Positions 29,340 to 39,421 of a DNA stretch of 63,489 bases are shown here, piece by piece. The first letter of the stretch is position 1, and every line of letters begins with the position of its first letter. The notes beneath the pieces were generated by a model. The model did not search any database. It was not told the origin of the DNA and was given only the letters and a program-made list of their open reading frames with translations. The stretch comes from Patescibacteria group bacterium UBA2023 (GTDB lineage: Bacteria; Patescibacteriota; Gracilibacteria; BD1-5; UBA2023): assembly GCA_002335145.1 (NCBI GenBank), contig DDBV01000033.1:1-63489 (forward strand), read 5' to 3'. The position numbers were made by a program, and so were the translations under genes.

Positions 29340-29999
29340 TTATTCGGTATCGGAGAATCAAAGGATGGAAAGGAGCTCAGCGCATACAGCCGGATCACTC
29401 TCGGCTACCGGACGGAGTGCTGATCGGATTTGCGCGCCGGTGAGCGAATCGATCGCTTCATGCTTACTGAAGCCGCGACTTCGCAGATAGAAGATCCGCT
29501 CCGCAGAAACGCGTTCTACCCTCATGGCATGTGAGGCACGCACCTCGTCTGAGTGTACGAGCAGAGTGGGGAGTCATCGGATTTTCCCGGTGTTACCGAG
29601 AAAGATATTGTGCTCCTCGAGGGATCATTCAGCTCCACGGACCCCCTCGGGAATTGCGAGTATCCCATCGAGATCTATTTCGCTGCCATCGTGCGCGAGC
29701 GAGAGCAGGAGTATGTCGGTTTTTGTTTCATTGGCCTCGAGGCGCGTTTCAATCCGTCGTTTGCTCTGGGAATCATGGACACTCGCGATACTCCGGATAG
29801 TCGCGGACGATCCAGGTCCTATCAGCCGAATGAGCCGCACCGACTCCGAACCACCAGTATCAACGGAAGCGTAGACGAGACGGGCACGATCATGTACCGT
29901 GATCTCGTGCGCTCCATCTGGCACGTCATCTACGATGAGCGTGTCGGTATCGACCCGGAGGGGAGAGTGTTCGTTGGCAGAGAGGCGGACGGTCCGCAT
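29340..29999 (-). CDS. sufD: Compact SufD/SufB-family protein
   Basis: The protein has 219 residues with TGA as Gly at 29625, 29574 and 29358; the last, an apparent stop, adds six residues to reach TAA. The beta-helix core (DSQSKRRIETRLEANETKTD) and the C-terminal signature (SHAMRVERVSAERIFYLRSR, then GFSKHEAID) mark the SufBD family. It is about half the length of SufD from E. coli. ATG 29997-29999 is chosen because TATACT lies at 30029-30034 on the minus strand. It is the first gene of sufD-sufS-sufU. Neither sufB nor sufC is in the window. Confidence 0.8.
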
Positions 30000-30381
30000 G
30001 GAAGCGTGGCGAATATTTGGGAGACGCCAGTATACGCAAGAAACATGAAGAGGCGAGAAAATATTTTCATATTCCTCGCGAATGCTGCCGATGGATCGAA
30101 CAATCTTCGTCAAGCGAGACATTCCCTGGATAATTCGGTTCATGCCGATCATGTGTGCGGCGTATTCACCGATTCCTTTTCGTCTTTGCGGGTTTGCTTC
30201 TGTGCTTTTCGAGTCGAGCACGATATCGAAAGGATTTTTTCCAGCGTACTTTCGGGCGAGCTTCTTGCGCAAGGGGGAGAAACCTATTCGCTACCGCCTC
30301 GATGTACGGGTGTTCTATCTCGGCCACCTGTGCGAGTATCGTTTACTCCATTTCGTCACGGGGAAGTTGGAAAATACTCAT
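30000..30381 (-). pseudogene. Possible broken gene upstream of sufD
   Basis: Two frames carry coding-like sequence in series. ATG 30381 starts MSIFQLPRDEME, meets TAA, and continues TILAQVAEIEHPYIEAVANR in the same frame. Near 30250 the coding-like signal shifts to the sufD frame (RKYAGKNPFDIVLDSKSTEA). One nonsense codon plus one frameshift suggest a decayed gene or N-terminal domain. The identity is unknown. Confidence 0.35.
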
Positions 30382-30536
30382 GTTTTACATGGAAATATGA
30401 TCTTCTGTCAATTCATGGCGCAAAAAAACAGGTCCAATACATTCATACGAATGTTCCGAGAGTGACATGAGCTTTTGTTTCGGACTTTTTACAAAAGCGC
30501 GTACTATGATCTGTAATATGTCTTGTCTTCGATTTC

Positions 30537-32066
30537 ATGTTTTCCCGAGTCTACTCCGTTGCTGTGTCCGGACTCTCTGGTCAGCGTCTCGATGTAGAGG
30601 CGGACGTGGGTTCGGGCCTTCCGTCATTCTCTATCGTGGGACTGCCGGATCTCGCTACGCAGGAGAGTCGGGAGCGTGTCCGCAGCGCGATCAAGAATTC
30701 AGGATTCACGTTTCCTATCGCGAAGATCGTGGTGAATCTCGCTCCCGCGAGCGTCCGGAAGCGCGGAGCCTTCGATCTGCCGATCGCGCTCGCGGTCATT
30801 CAAAAAGAAGTCGATCTCCCGAAAGAAGCTCTCGAGAAGACCGTATTCCTCGGAGAGCTCGCGCTCGATGGATCGGTTCGGGCTACATCGAGCGTGTTGC
30901 CGTCTGTGGCGTCTGCTCGGGAAATGGGATTCGCGAGAGTATTCGTTCCTGAGTCGAATTTCCGCGAGGCATCAATGATCCCCGACATTGCCATTATTCC
31001 CGTCCGAACTCTGCGGCAGACCGTAGGTATCCTCTCCGGTGCGGTCGATCCGGATTCCGTGCGGTCGGACGACTATCCGCTCGCCGCTTGATCCGAGCTG
31101 GCCCGGTATCCAGATTTCATTTCCATTATCGGACAGACTCATGCGAAGCGCGCCCTGCTTATTGCGGCGGCGGGAGGACACAATATTCTCATGTCTGGCC
31201 CTCCTGGTAGCGGCAAGACAATGCTCGCGGAAGCGTTCGCCGGCATCCAGCCGTCCATGTCCTTCGATGAGATGCTCGAAGTCTCCAAGATCTACTCCGT
31301 TTCCTGACTTCTCTCGGACAATCATCCGCTCGTCACGGTCCGGCCGTTCCGCCGCGTCCACCATACCGCGAGCGCGGCGAGTATTATCGGATGAGGGCGC
31401 GACAGCCGCCCCGGGGAGATCAGTCTCGCCCACCGGGGAGTGCTATTTCTCGATGAGCTTCTGGAATTCGACCAACGTATTCTCGAGACTCTGCGTCAGC
31501 CGCTCGAAGACGGCGAGATTACCGTGAATCGCGTGAGCATGAGTTGCACGTACCCCGCGCGTTGCCAGCTCGTGGCCGCCATGAATCCTTGTCCCTGTGG
31601 CTATCTCGGCGATCCGGAAATTCCCTGCAAGGATTCTCCACGAGAAGTAGAACGCTACCGTCGCAAGCTCTCGGGCCCTATGCTCGACCGTATCGATCTC
31701 GTGGTCCATGTGCCGCGCGTCAAGACCGGGGAGATCTCGGAATCGGCCACCCGCAAGACCGGGGAGATGAGCGAGCGTCTCCGCGAACGAGTGGAGTCCG
31801 CCCGATCCGTGCAGGCCTCGAGATTCGTCGATACGGCGATCCGCACCAATGCCGAAATGGGGAACGATCTCATCGAGCGTCACTGTGGATTGGATGACGA
31901 TGCCCGAGCGTTTCTCGTGCGTGCGGTGGAGCGGTTCTCGCTCTCGACCCGCGCATACTTCCGGCTTTTGCGGGTGTCGCGTACTATCGCCGATCTCGAC
32001 GGACGCGAGAGAATCGCGGTATCGGACTGCGCCGAGGCCCTCTCGTACCGGAGTCTGCCGGAGTAA
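30537..32066 (+). CDS. comM: ComM/YifB family Mg-chelatase-like AAA+ helicase
   Basis: The protein has 509 residues, full length. The N-terminal ChlI-like domain (SIVGLPDLATQESRERVRSA) is followed by the AAA+ core with Walker A (MSGPPGSGKTMLAEA) and Walker B (GVLFLDELLEF). A C-terminal domain contains NPCPCGYLGDP. TGA codons at 31305 (KIYSVSGLL) and 31392 (SIIGGGR) fall on Gly positions conserved in YifB proteins; a third is at 31089. In Vibrio and others ComM drives branch migration during natural transformation, which fits the pilus genes nearby. ATG 30537 follows TATGAT. Confidence 0.94.
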
Positions 32067-32175
32067 CGAATTCCTCTCCATACGAAGTGCATTCCTATCG
32101 TACAACAGCCGTATTGTTGTGTGCCAGCATGTTTGCAAGTGGATTTCGGATCGTACGCCGAAGCTCGATGAACGT

Positions 32176-33081
32176 TTAGGGATTGCTGTTTCTGAAAAAC
32201 TTCCCCTCCCGTACCCGCGCGTATATCGATATGAACACCATCATCTCCACGCTGTCGAACACGAAGAACCAGAAAATCGATCCCGCGAACGTGCTCCCGA
32301 ACGCCGTCTGGTCGAATAGGGCCGTGAGCATGACGAGACCGAGCAGATACGGCGCGCATGTGGCGATCGCGAGGAGTCCGGTAGGCCCACGGAAGAGAGT
32401 CCAGTTTTCGCGAGCGAGCTGCCAACCTCCAGTACCGCTCTCCTCACCGAGCGACCCGAATACGAATGACATGCGGACGATCACATAGACGAAGATGACT
32501 GCAAAAATCACCCCGGAGATTCCATAGACCAATGTCGCATCCGATCCGAGGACGATGCGCGCCACCACGAGTAGGATTCCTGCGATCACGAGAAGTCCGA
32601 GTAGGCGGACGCCCTGCCAAGAAAGCGCGCCGATCACCTGCTTGATGCCATGCCAGGACCAGAGCGGGAGTGATGGAATAGAGATCTTCCGATCATCGAT
32701 GTATCCCAGATAGACCCGGGAGAGCAGCACCACGGCATACATGGATGCAATGAGGAAGATTGTCAGAATACCGCCGATCGCAAGGGCGATTCCTGCGACT
32801 GGTAGGGCGGTGTTGGCGACCGTCTGGATGAGTTCATCGACAGGCCGTCCGGCATTCACACCCGCAACGGCCGCGGTAAGGTTTGCTACTAGGTCCGGGT
32901 TCGCATACCCGATGAGTGCCACGGTCACGACAAACGGGATTGATAAAACCACCGCTCCCGCTGCGAAATAGAAGAGGAAAAAGAGCTTCTTGAGATTCCA
33001 GTCGAAGAAGTGTCGGTAGAGACGGAGGATATCGCCTCCGATGAGGCCAATTTCCCGAAAGGAGCGCACGAGGTATTTCAT
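32176..33081 (-). CDS. Multi-pass membrane protein
   Basis: The protein has 301 residues. Six or seven membrane spans are visible, the first after a basic amphipathic start (MKYLVRSFREIGLIGGDILR). No TGA. A longer start (MRKKQRERIRL, 33165) is possible, but a TATACC box lies directly before ATG 33079-33081. The arrangement resembles DUF975/YciC-like or EI24-like membrane proteins, but I cannot assign it. It is divergent from aspS. Confidence 0.6.
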   Translation of the reverse strand: MKYLVRSFREIGLIGGDILRLYRHFFDWNLKKLFFLFYFAAGAVVLSIPFVVTVALIGYANPDLVANLTAAVAGVNAGRPVDELIQTVANTALPVAGIALAIGGILTIFLIASMYAVVLLSRVYLGYIDDRKISIPSLPLWSWHGIKQVIGALSWQGVRLLGLLVIAGILLVVARIVLGSDATLVYGISGVIFAVIFVYVIVRMSFVFGSLGEESGTGGWQLARENWTLFRGPTGLLAIATCAPYLLGLVMLTALFDQTAFGSTFAGSIFWFFVFDSVEMMVFISIYARVREGKFFRNSNP

Positions 33082-33150
33082 AGGTATACTGGGGTAAACT
33101 CGATCCAATGCTATCCGGTATGTTCGTGAAATCAACCTAATCCTTTCCCT

Positions 33151-33178
33151 TTGCTTTTTCCGCATGCCCCGCTACAAT
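33151..33178 (+). promoter_or_regulatory. Promoter of aspS
   Basis: TTGCTT (33151-33156), a 16-nt spacer and TACAAT (33173-33178), 29 bp before ATG. Confidence 0.75.
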
Positions 33179-33207
33179 AGGCGGGTCCTAAAATCTGCCC
33201 CTACGCC

Positions 33208-34992
33208 ATGCACCGTACTCACACCTGCGGCGAGCTTTCCGCCGACCATATCTGACAAACCGTCACGCTCGCCGGATGGGTGGCGAATCGCCGTGACCAC
33301 GGCGGAGTCATCTTCATCGATCTACGCGACCGTTATGGTCTCACGCAGACCGTTTTCGATCCGAAGGACGGCGAAGAAGCTTGGAATGTCGCTGATACGT
33401 TTCGTTCCGAATATGTCGTGAAACTCACGGGAGTCGTTCGCGCTCGTCCGGATGGACAATCCAATCCCAACCTCTCGACCGGACATATCGAAGTCGTCAT
33501 CATTGCTGCCGAGATTCTCACTCGCTCCGAGACTCCACCGTTCGAGATCTCGGACCATACCGATACCAAGGAAGATCTCCGTTTTCGTTACCGATACCTC
33601 GATCTTCGCCGGACAAAGACCCTCTCGAACGTGCAGTTCCGAGCCAAGATGAACCATTTCACCCGTAACTGGTTCTCTGCGCACGACTTTCTGGAAGTGC
33701 AGACACCAATCTTCACGGTATCAAGTCCTGAAGGGGCACGCGATTATCTCATCCCCTCGCGCATCCACCACGGCAAATTCTACGCTCTGCCGCAGGCCCC
33801 CCAGCAGTACAAGCAGCTTCTTATGGTTGGGGGGGTTGACAAGTACTTTCAGATCGCTCCGTGCTTCCGTGACGAGGATCCCCGAGCAGACCGTCACTCC
33901 TGTGAGTTCTACCAGATCGATTGCGAGATGAGCTTCGTAGAGCAAGACGATGTTTTCCGAGTGGTGGAATCATTCATCCGCGATCTCGTGCCATCGATTG
34001 TGCCGAGTAAGTCCATTACGGCCGATTCATTCATCCGTATTCCCTATACTGAGGCAATCGATCGATACGGGACCGATAAGCCAGATATCCGTTTTGGTCT
34101 GCGTTTCGAAGATTTCACCGATGATTTCCGATCGAGCGACTTCTCGGTCTTCCGAGGCGCGGTGGATACTGGAGGCGTGGTAAAAGCCATGAAACTCGAA
34201 GGAAAATCCATGAGTCGTTCGCAGATCGATGATCTCACGAAGGTCGCTCAGGATGCCGGAGCCAAGGGACTTGCCTACATCATCTACGAGGCCGAGGGTC
34301 CGCGCAGCCCCATTCTCAAATTCTTCTCGGATGCCGAGATGGAGGCTCTCGAAACCAAGCTGTCGCCGAAGGCGGGGGACATGATCTTCTTCGGTGCCGG
34401 GGAACATGCGGGAGTTTGCAAAGTCCTCGGAGTCGTTCGTAATACCCTACGTGATTGGTTTGACCTTGCGGACAAGAAGCACCTTGCGTTCGCATGGATT
34501 ACGGATTTTCCCTTCTACGAAGAGGGGGACGATGGTAGGCTCGATTTTTGTCACAATCCCTTCTCCATGCCGCTCGGAGGGATGGACGCGCTCATGAATC
34601 AGAATCCTCTCACGATCCACGCGCAGCAATACGACCTCGCGTGCAATGGATACGAGATTCTCTCGGGATCTATCCGGAACCACGATGTTGATGTGATGGT
34701 CAAAGCGTTCTCTATGGTCGGCAAGGATGAGAATACCGTCCGCGAACGATTCGGGGCCATGTACCAGGCATTCCGCTACGGGCCACCACCACACGGAGGA
34801 TTCGCCATCGGATTCGACCGATTCATGATGATCCTCTGCGATGAGCCGAATATTCGCGAGATCTACGCCTTCCCCAAGTCCGGTAAGGCCGAGGACGTGA
34901 TGATGAACGCGCCCGCGACCGTAGATGATATGCAGCTCGCGGAGCTCGGCATAGATCTTACGCGTGAGGCGAGGGAAAACCTGCGATCCTAA
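33208..34992 (+). CDS. aspS: Aspartyl-tRNA synthetase
   Basis: The protein has 594 residues. Bacterial-type AspRS: N-terminal OB fold (LAGWVANRRDHGG), class II motif 2 (PCFRDEDPRADRHS), a GAD insertion domain in the middle and motif 3 (GGFAIGFDRFMMIL). TGA at 33253 codes for the conserved Gly in HIGQTVTLAGW. Under the standard code the first 15 residues would be lost. Charges tRNA-Asp. It has its own promoter and a strong terminator, so it is monocistronic. Whether it is discriminating or also charges tRNA-Asn cannot be told from sequence alone. Confidence 0.96.
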
Positions 34993-35004
34993 CGAGAGTT
35001 TTGC

Positions 35005-35038
35005 AAACTATCTGCTTCGATCGAAGCAGATAGTTTTT
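35005..35038. terminator. Bidirectional terminator of aspS
   Basis: A 14-bp stem AAACTATCTGCTTC/GAAGCAGATAGTTT with a GATC loop, then TTT, between convergent genes. Confidence 0.88.
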
Positions 35039-35042
35039 TCGA

Positions 35043-35669
35043 CTATTCTATATTCTTCGCATTCCGGAATACCAAGAAAGCGATTGTGGCGGCGTAGACG
35101 ATAAACGACCCGGATATCCCAACGAACGCCCATGGGTATACGGATGATACCGGAAGCATCAAGACAAAGAGGGCGTAGATTCCGGATACGAACCATCTCC
35201 AATCCATGAAGATGTAGCTTGTAATGGAGATATTTGCGTATTCGTAGAGCAAAATGCTGACAATGGTGGCGGAGAGTGTGATGGTCTGGAGAAATACATC
35301 ATCCGTGATGGCCGCGATGGTGGGCGGAATTGCCGCTACCAGGAACCAGACTCAAAAATACTCCATGATGGTCGTGGCGAAGTTGTTGCAGTATTTGGCA
35401 CGCTCCCGCTGGTATTTGATGAGATTTACCCCGTTCATATAGAACACCGCCGCGAACAGGAACCCGAGCATACTGATAATGAGATACGCCACGGGCACAC
35501 GGATGATGTAGTCCGTGTCACCGAGTCTCGATATGAGTGCCCCCACGAAAAATGTCGAAACCGCCGCAAGGAAAGAAGCGAAGGTGACCGAGGTGGACAT
35601 TTCATTCTGGGAGAGGTCCTTGTATACATCCTCTCGAAGATTGCTTCGATATTGTTTGGAATTCCGCAT
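35043..35669 (-). CDS. Membrane protein, six spans
   Basis: The protein has 208 residues with TGA (35352) as Gly joining two halves. A polar N-terminus (MRNSKQYRSNLREDVYKDLS) is followed by about six hydrophobic spans. It ends the minus-strand block that begins with the TraG/VirD4-like ATPase and the secreted protein at 35682, with 12 bp between them. It may be a membrane partner of that ATPase; no family recognised. Confidence 0.6.
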
Positions 35670-35681
35670 ATAGCAAGCGCG

Positions 35682-36605
35682 TTAACGATTGTACGGACTT
35701 TGTGCATTCGATGCCTTGTAGACGAATTGTCCCATGGGGTTGAGGAGTGCTTTGAGCCGGTCTCGTATTTCTACGAAGTCCTCATAGATGACCGTAAGCA
35801 TAAGGTGCATGCCGTAGGTGCGGTCCATTCCCACGAATGCTTCGATGGCGGTCCGCTGGACCTGTCGGACTCGCGCGCCCTCGTTTTGGATCGTACCGGC
35901 TATACCACCGAGGACACGACTCGCGTCTTCGGTATTCCCGACCGAGTATTGCGCGCCTTGTGGTGTATTTTCCGTAATGAATGCCTTTGAATTGTTCGTT
36001 GCATTGGCATGGAGGTAGCCGAGATAGTAGACGTATCGGCACATATGCACGCTCGAGTTTTTGAGGAGAGCCTTCTTGAGTTCCGGACCTTCCACATTGA
36101 CCGTGGCACATACAGATTCATTCGTCCCATCACCCATTTGCATTTTCTTGAGAGTCTCCACTTTTGCATCGAGCACCTCCTTGGCTCGGCCGTTTCCGGT
36201 AAATTGGTCGCGGATCTCGGTTGCGATCTTGAGCTGGGTTTCTATCGCGTAGCAGGCGAAGAGGGTATTTTGCGTCTCGCGATACACGCACTTCGCGAGA
36301 TCGAGTGCTGGAATTCCGGTCGGCGTCTCCGAGAAGCACGATGGGTCCGCGTGGATTTTTGCCATGTACTGCTCATAGCGGTCGCGGAGTTTCTCATCCG
36401 TGATTTCCGGGTACGGGTTGCTCTTGTTTCGGAGGGGGTTAGTATCTTCCCATCCTGCATAAGGAGATGACATGTCGCAGTTCGTTTTCGTTGTCGCTTC
36501 AAACGACTGGTAGCTCTCCAGTGGCAACTCGGCAGCACTCTGTGCCGCAGTGGTTGTTGGGGCAGTTGCGATCGCAAGCACGAACGCGACTATTAGAGGC
36601 TTCAT
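35682..36605 (-). CDS. Secreted Cys-containing protein coupled to the T4SS ATPase
   Basis: The protein has 307 residues. A signal peptide (MKPLIVAFVLAIATAPTTTAA) is followed by a soluble, mostly helical protein with six Cys, in part evenly placed (KTNCDM; DPSCFS; AKCVYR; LFACYA; ESVCAT; VHMCRY). This suggests three disulfides. The gene start overlaps the end of the upstream ATPase gene by 13 bp. A periplasmic component or substrate of the secretion system is a reasonable guess; no family recognised. Confidence 0.62.
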   Translation of the reverse strand: MKPLIVAFVLAIATAPTTTAAQSAAELPLESYQSFEATTKTNCDMSSPYAGWEDTNPLRNKSNPYPEITDEKLRDRYEQYMAKIHADPSCFSETPTGIPALDLAKCVYRETQNTLFACYAIETQLKIATEIRDQFTGNGRAKEVLDAKVETLKKMQMGDGTNESVCATVNVEGPELKKALLKNSSVHMCRYVYYLGYLHANATNNSKAFITENTPQGAQYSVGNTEDASRVLGGIAGTIQNEGARVRQVQRTAIEAFVGMDRTYGMHLMLTVIYEDFVEIRDRLKALLNPMGQFVYKASNAQSPYNR

Positions 36606-39007
36606 ACGCGGAAGGTTATTTCTTTCTGGATGAAATCGCGCGAGCGTCCGTATTTGAGCCGGGAGAGCTCCTTGATCGCGCTTCCGATCTTCGGGTCACC
36701 CTTTTCGTTCCATGGCAGGAGCGGATTCATGCTGAATGCGGTTGATGGTTGTCCGTCAATAGAGAGCTTCATCACCCCTTTGAGCTTGTCCACGTTCATG
36801 AGGTCGTGGTCGCTGAATTGCGGTGAGACCTGCTTCTGGATGAATTCGGCATCTTCCGGTCCGACCTTGTAGATCATCATTGATCCCACGTTTCCGAAGA
36901 TGGCGTTCTTCAGGTTGACGTGCGACTTGGTGAGCGCGTCCGATTTTTCGAGCTGTCCGAGGTACTGGTGTGCTACGATGAGTCCGAGACGGTATTTTCG
37001 GGCTTCTGAGAGGATACTCTCGATAGAGTCCGTCACGAGGTTCTGGAACTCGTCAATATAGAGGAAAAAATCCGTTCGTTGTTCCTTCGGCAAGTCTTGG
37101 CGTTTCATGGCACCCATTTGGATCTTCGAAACGAGGATCATACCGATGAGATTCGCATTGAAGTCTCCGAGTTTTCCCTTGGAAAGGTTTACGAAGAGAA
37201 TCTTTCCTTCCTGCATGAGCTTGTATACGTCGAATGAACTCTTGGTCTGTCCGATGATGTTGCGCATGAGGGTATTGGTAATGAACCCTCCAAACTTCGC
37301 TGACCAGAATGGGATAATTTCCCCCTTCTCGCGCTCTCCCATTTTGGCGAAGGTGTAATCCCACCACGTTTTGACGACGGGGTTCTTGAGATTCTTTCGG
37401 CGTTCCTGCTGGAATGCATCGTCCGTGAAGAGTCGGACAATATCTGTGAGTGCCGAGCCTCCCGGATAGTCCATGAGCGTGAGGACGCCATTGCGAAAAT
37501 AGTCCTGCAATCGCGGTCCGAAGATTTCGTTTCCGAAGAGCTTGATCATGATATTGAGTGCGTCCTGTGCAACGATCTCCTTCTCATCGTCATTGTTTGC
37601 TTCGAGCAGGTTGAGGCCCATTGGCCGTTCGATGTCCGCAGGATTGAAGTAGATCACATCGTCCGCGCGCTCCCGTGGCACGAACGGCAGGAGATCGTTC
37701 GCGAGGTCTCCGTGCGGATCAATGACGGCGAGTCCGCGACCTTCTCGCAGATCCTGGCGTGCCATGATCTGCATGATGGAGGACTTTCCGGTACCGGTCT
37801 GTCCAATGACGTAGAAGTGTCGGAACCGATCCTCGTTCTTGATCCGGATTTCCGTTTTCACACCGGCGAACTCGTTGTGTCCCATGAGGAGCCCCTCGTG
37901 CGGGATATTCGCGGGAGCTTTCACGACCTTGAAATTCTGCCAGACGATCTCCGGTGTCTTGTTGTATTTGCTCGCTGGGAAATGGAAGAGCGAAGCGAGC
38001 TCCTCAATATTGAGTGTCATGGACTGCTCCGCGACATTCGAGATATAGCGATAGAGGTAGTTATGGAGGATAGTCCCCGTTGGCACATACCGGCGTGGGA
38101 CGAGCGAATTGTATCCTGGGCCAGTGAGCTGGGAGAACGCGGCGAGCGTATGCTGCATCTGCGCGTCTACCGCGAACTCGTCCGAGCCAGTACAGATGAC
38201 GCGAATACTCGTTGTGAAGGCGGTCTTCTTGGATTTCTCTTTGATATATTCGGCATCGTTCTTCGGGTCATTCTCGTCTTCCGATTTTTTTTCCTCCGGC
38301 TCGGTCGCAAAAAAATTAAATACCGCTGCGACCCAATGAAGCGGATTCCAGGATATGTCGAAGAGCTTCTTGCCGCCGCGTAGACGTTTCTCCAGTCTGT
38401 GGGCTTTGTCCTGCCAATCATCATCGCACGGACGAACCACTACCTGAATGATGGTATTTTCGTCCTTCGAGAGGCGTCCGAGTGCCGTAGCAATGTTGTT
38501 GAGCGGGTCAGACTCGAGCTTCTGGTAGGTCCGCAGCGGAATAAAAAAGGACTTCTTGAGTTGGAGGCTCTCGGCGCGCACCACCGGGCGTCCAGAGAAT
38601 ACGTCCATTTCCTCGACGAGTTCCACGACTGAGTCTGGGTAGTAGCTCGCAATGAGTTTCTCCATGAGATTGCGGGCGCGGTACGGCACCGATACGTAGA
38701 AGAATATCTCCTGGTAGCGTGCCACGCACTCGAATGAGACCGCGGTCTGGCCGAAGATGCGGTGTATGAGTTTGCGTGAGGAGAGACTCTTGAGTGCGGC
38801 GAAGAGCTGCTCCATGAGTCCGATCTGCTCCTTGTAGCCATGGATTGTCTCTTTTTTGTCGTCAGCGTCCGAGTCTTTGCGGGAGATCCGAATCTTCAAA
38901 AATACCAGCTCGAGTGAACGCCGGTAATCGAGCGCACGCTTGATGAGCCAGAAGATACACAGGAGGCCGAGGCCTCCGAAGAGGAATGGGACGATCGTAT
39001 CGAGCAT
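36593..39007 (-). CDS. TraG/VirD4- or VirB4-like secretion ATPase
   Basis: The protein has 804 residues. The apparent TGA stop at 36602 is Gly and translation runs three codons further to TAA. An N-terminal membrane span (FLFGGLGLLCIFWLIKRAL) and a ~350-residue domain precede a RecA-like motor. The motor has Walker A (YVIGQTGTGKSSIMQIM), IDPHGDLANDLLPFVPRERA, and Walker B (FFLYIDEFQN). It matches the DUF87/TraD-like ATPases common beside pilin genes in Patescibacteria. Likely drives DNA or protein transfer or pilus assembly. It heads an operon with the secreted and membrane proteins at 35682 and 35043. Confidence 0.85.
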
Positions 39008-39051
39008 GGTGGGTATTTTTCTTGATTATACCCGAAAATCCTGCTGGAAAC

Positions 39052-39077
39052 AAAAAAACCTCTCCGCACGGGAGAGG
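39052..39077 (-). terminator. Intrinsic terminator (minus strand)
   Basis: A 7-bp stem CCTCTCC/GGAGAGG with a 5-nt loop and a 7-U tail on the minus strand ends the lipoprotein transcript. Confidence 0.82.
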
Positions 39078-39090
39078 GGGGAGAAATTTG

Positions 39091-39381
39091 TTATCGGATG
39101 CACTGTTCGTAGGTACTCACTTGCATGAGGTATTCCTCGCATCCTTCTCGAAATGAAGTCGAGTTCCCGCCGCATGGGCCTCCATTTTTCGCACCCCACT
39201 CGAATCCGGCAGAATGTCCACCTTCATCGGAATATGGATTTTCCGGCTCGCTGCATGCTGTCGGGGGGGTGGAGGTTTCGGGTGATGGCGGGTGCATGTT
39301 TGGCTCCTCGTCCGATGCACAGGCTCCGAGTACACTGAGTGAAAACATCATGAGAGCCACGAGACATTTTCTTGACCGCAT
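39091..39381 (-). CDS. Small Cys-rich lipoprotein
   Basis: The protein has 96 residues. ATG 39379-39381 gives a lipoprotein signal (RKCLVALMMFSLSVLGAC). The mature part has a Pro/Glu/Ser linker. A compact C-terminal domain follows with HSAGFEWGAKNGGPCGGNS and two more Cys, a pattern I associate with small uncharacterised CPR proteins. It lies downstream of proS by 40 bp and ends at a terminator. Function unknown. Confidence 0.62.
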   Translation of the reverse strand: MRSRKCLVALMMFSLSVLGACASDEEPNMHPPSPETSTPPTACSEPENPYSDEGGHSAGFEWGAKNGGPCGGNSTSFREGCEEYLMQVSTYEQCIR

Positions 39382-39421
39382 GAATCGACGTAAGGGGCTA
39401 CGGGTTTGGACGACCAATTCT

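Noticed and set aside
29553-30470. A 305-codon plus-strand open frame opposite sufD
   Set aside because: The minus strand encodes a clear SufD with family signatures; the plus frame has no family pattern, a Cys-rich odd composition and no promoter.
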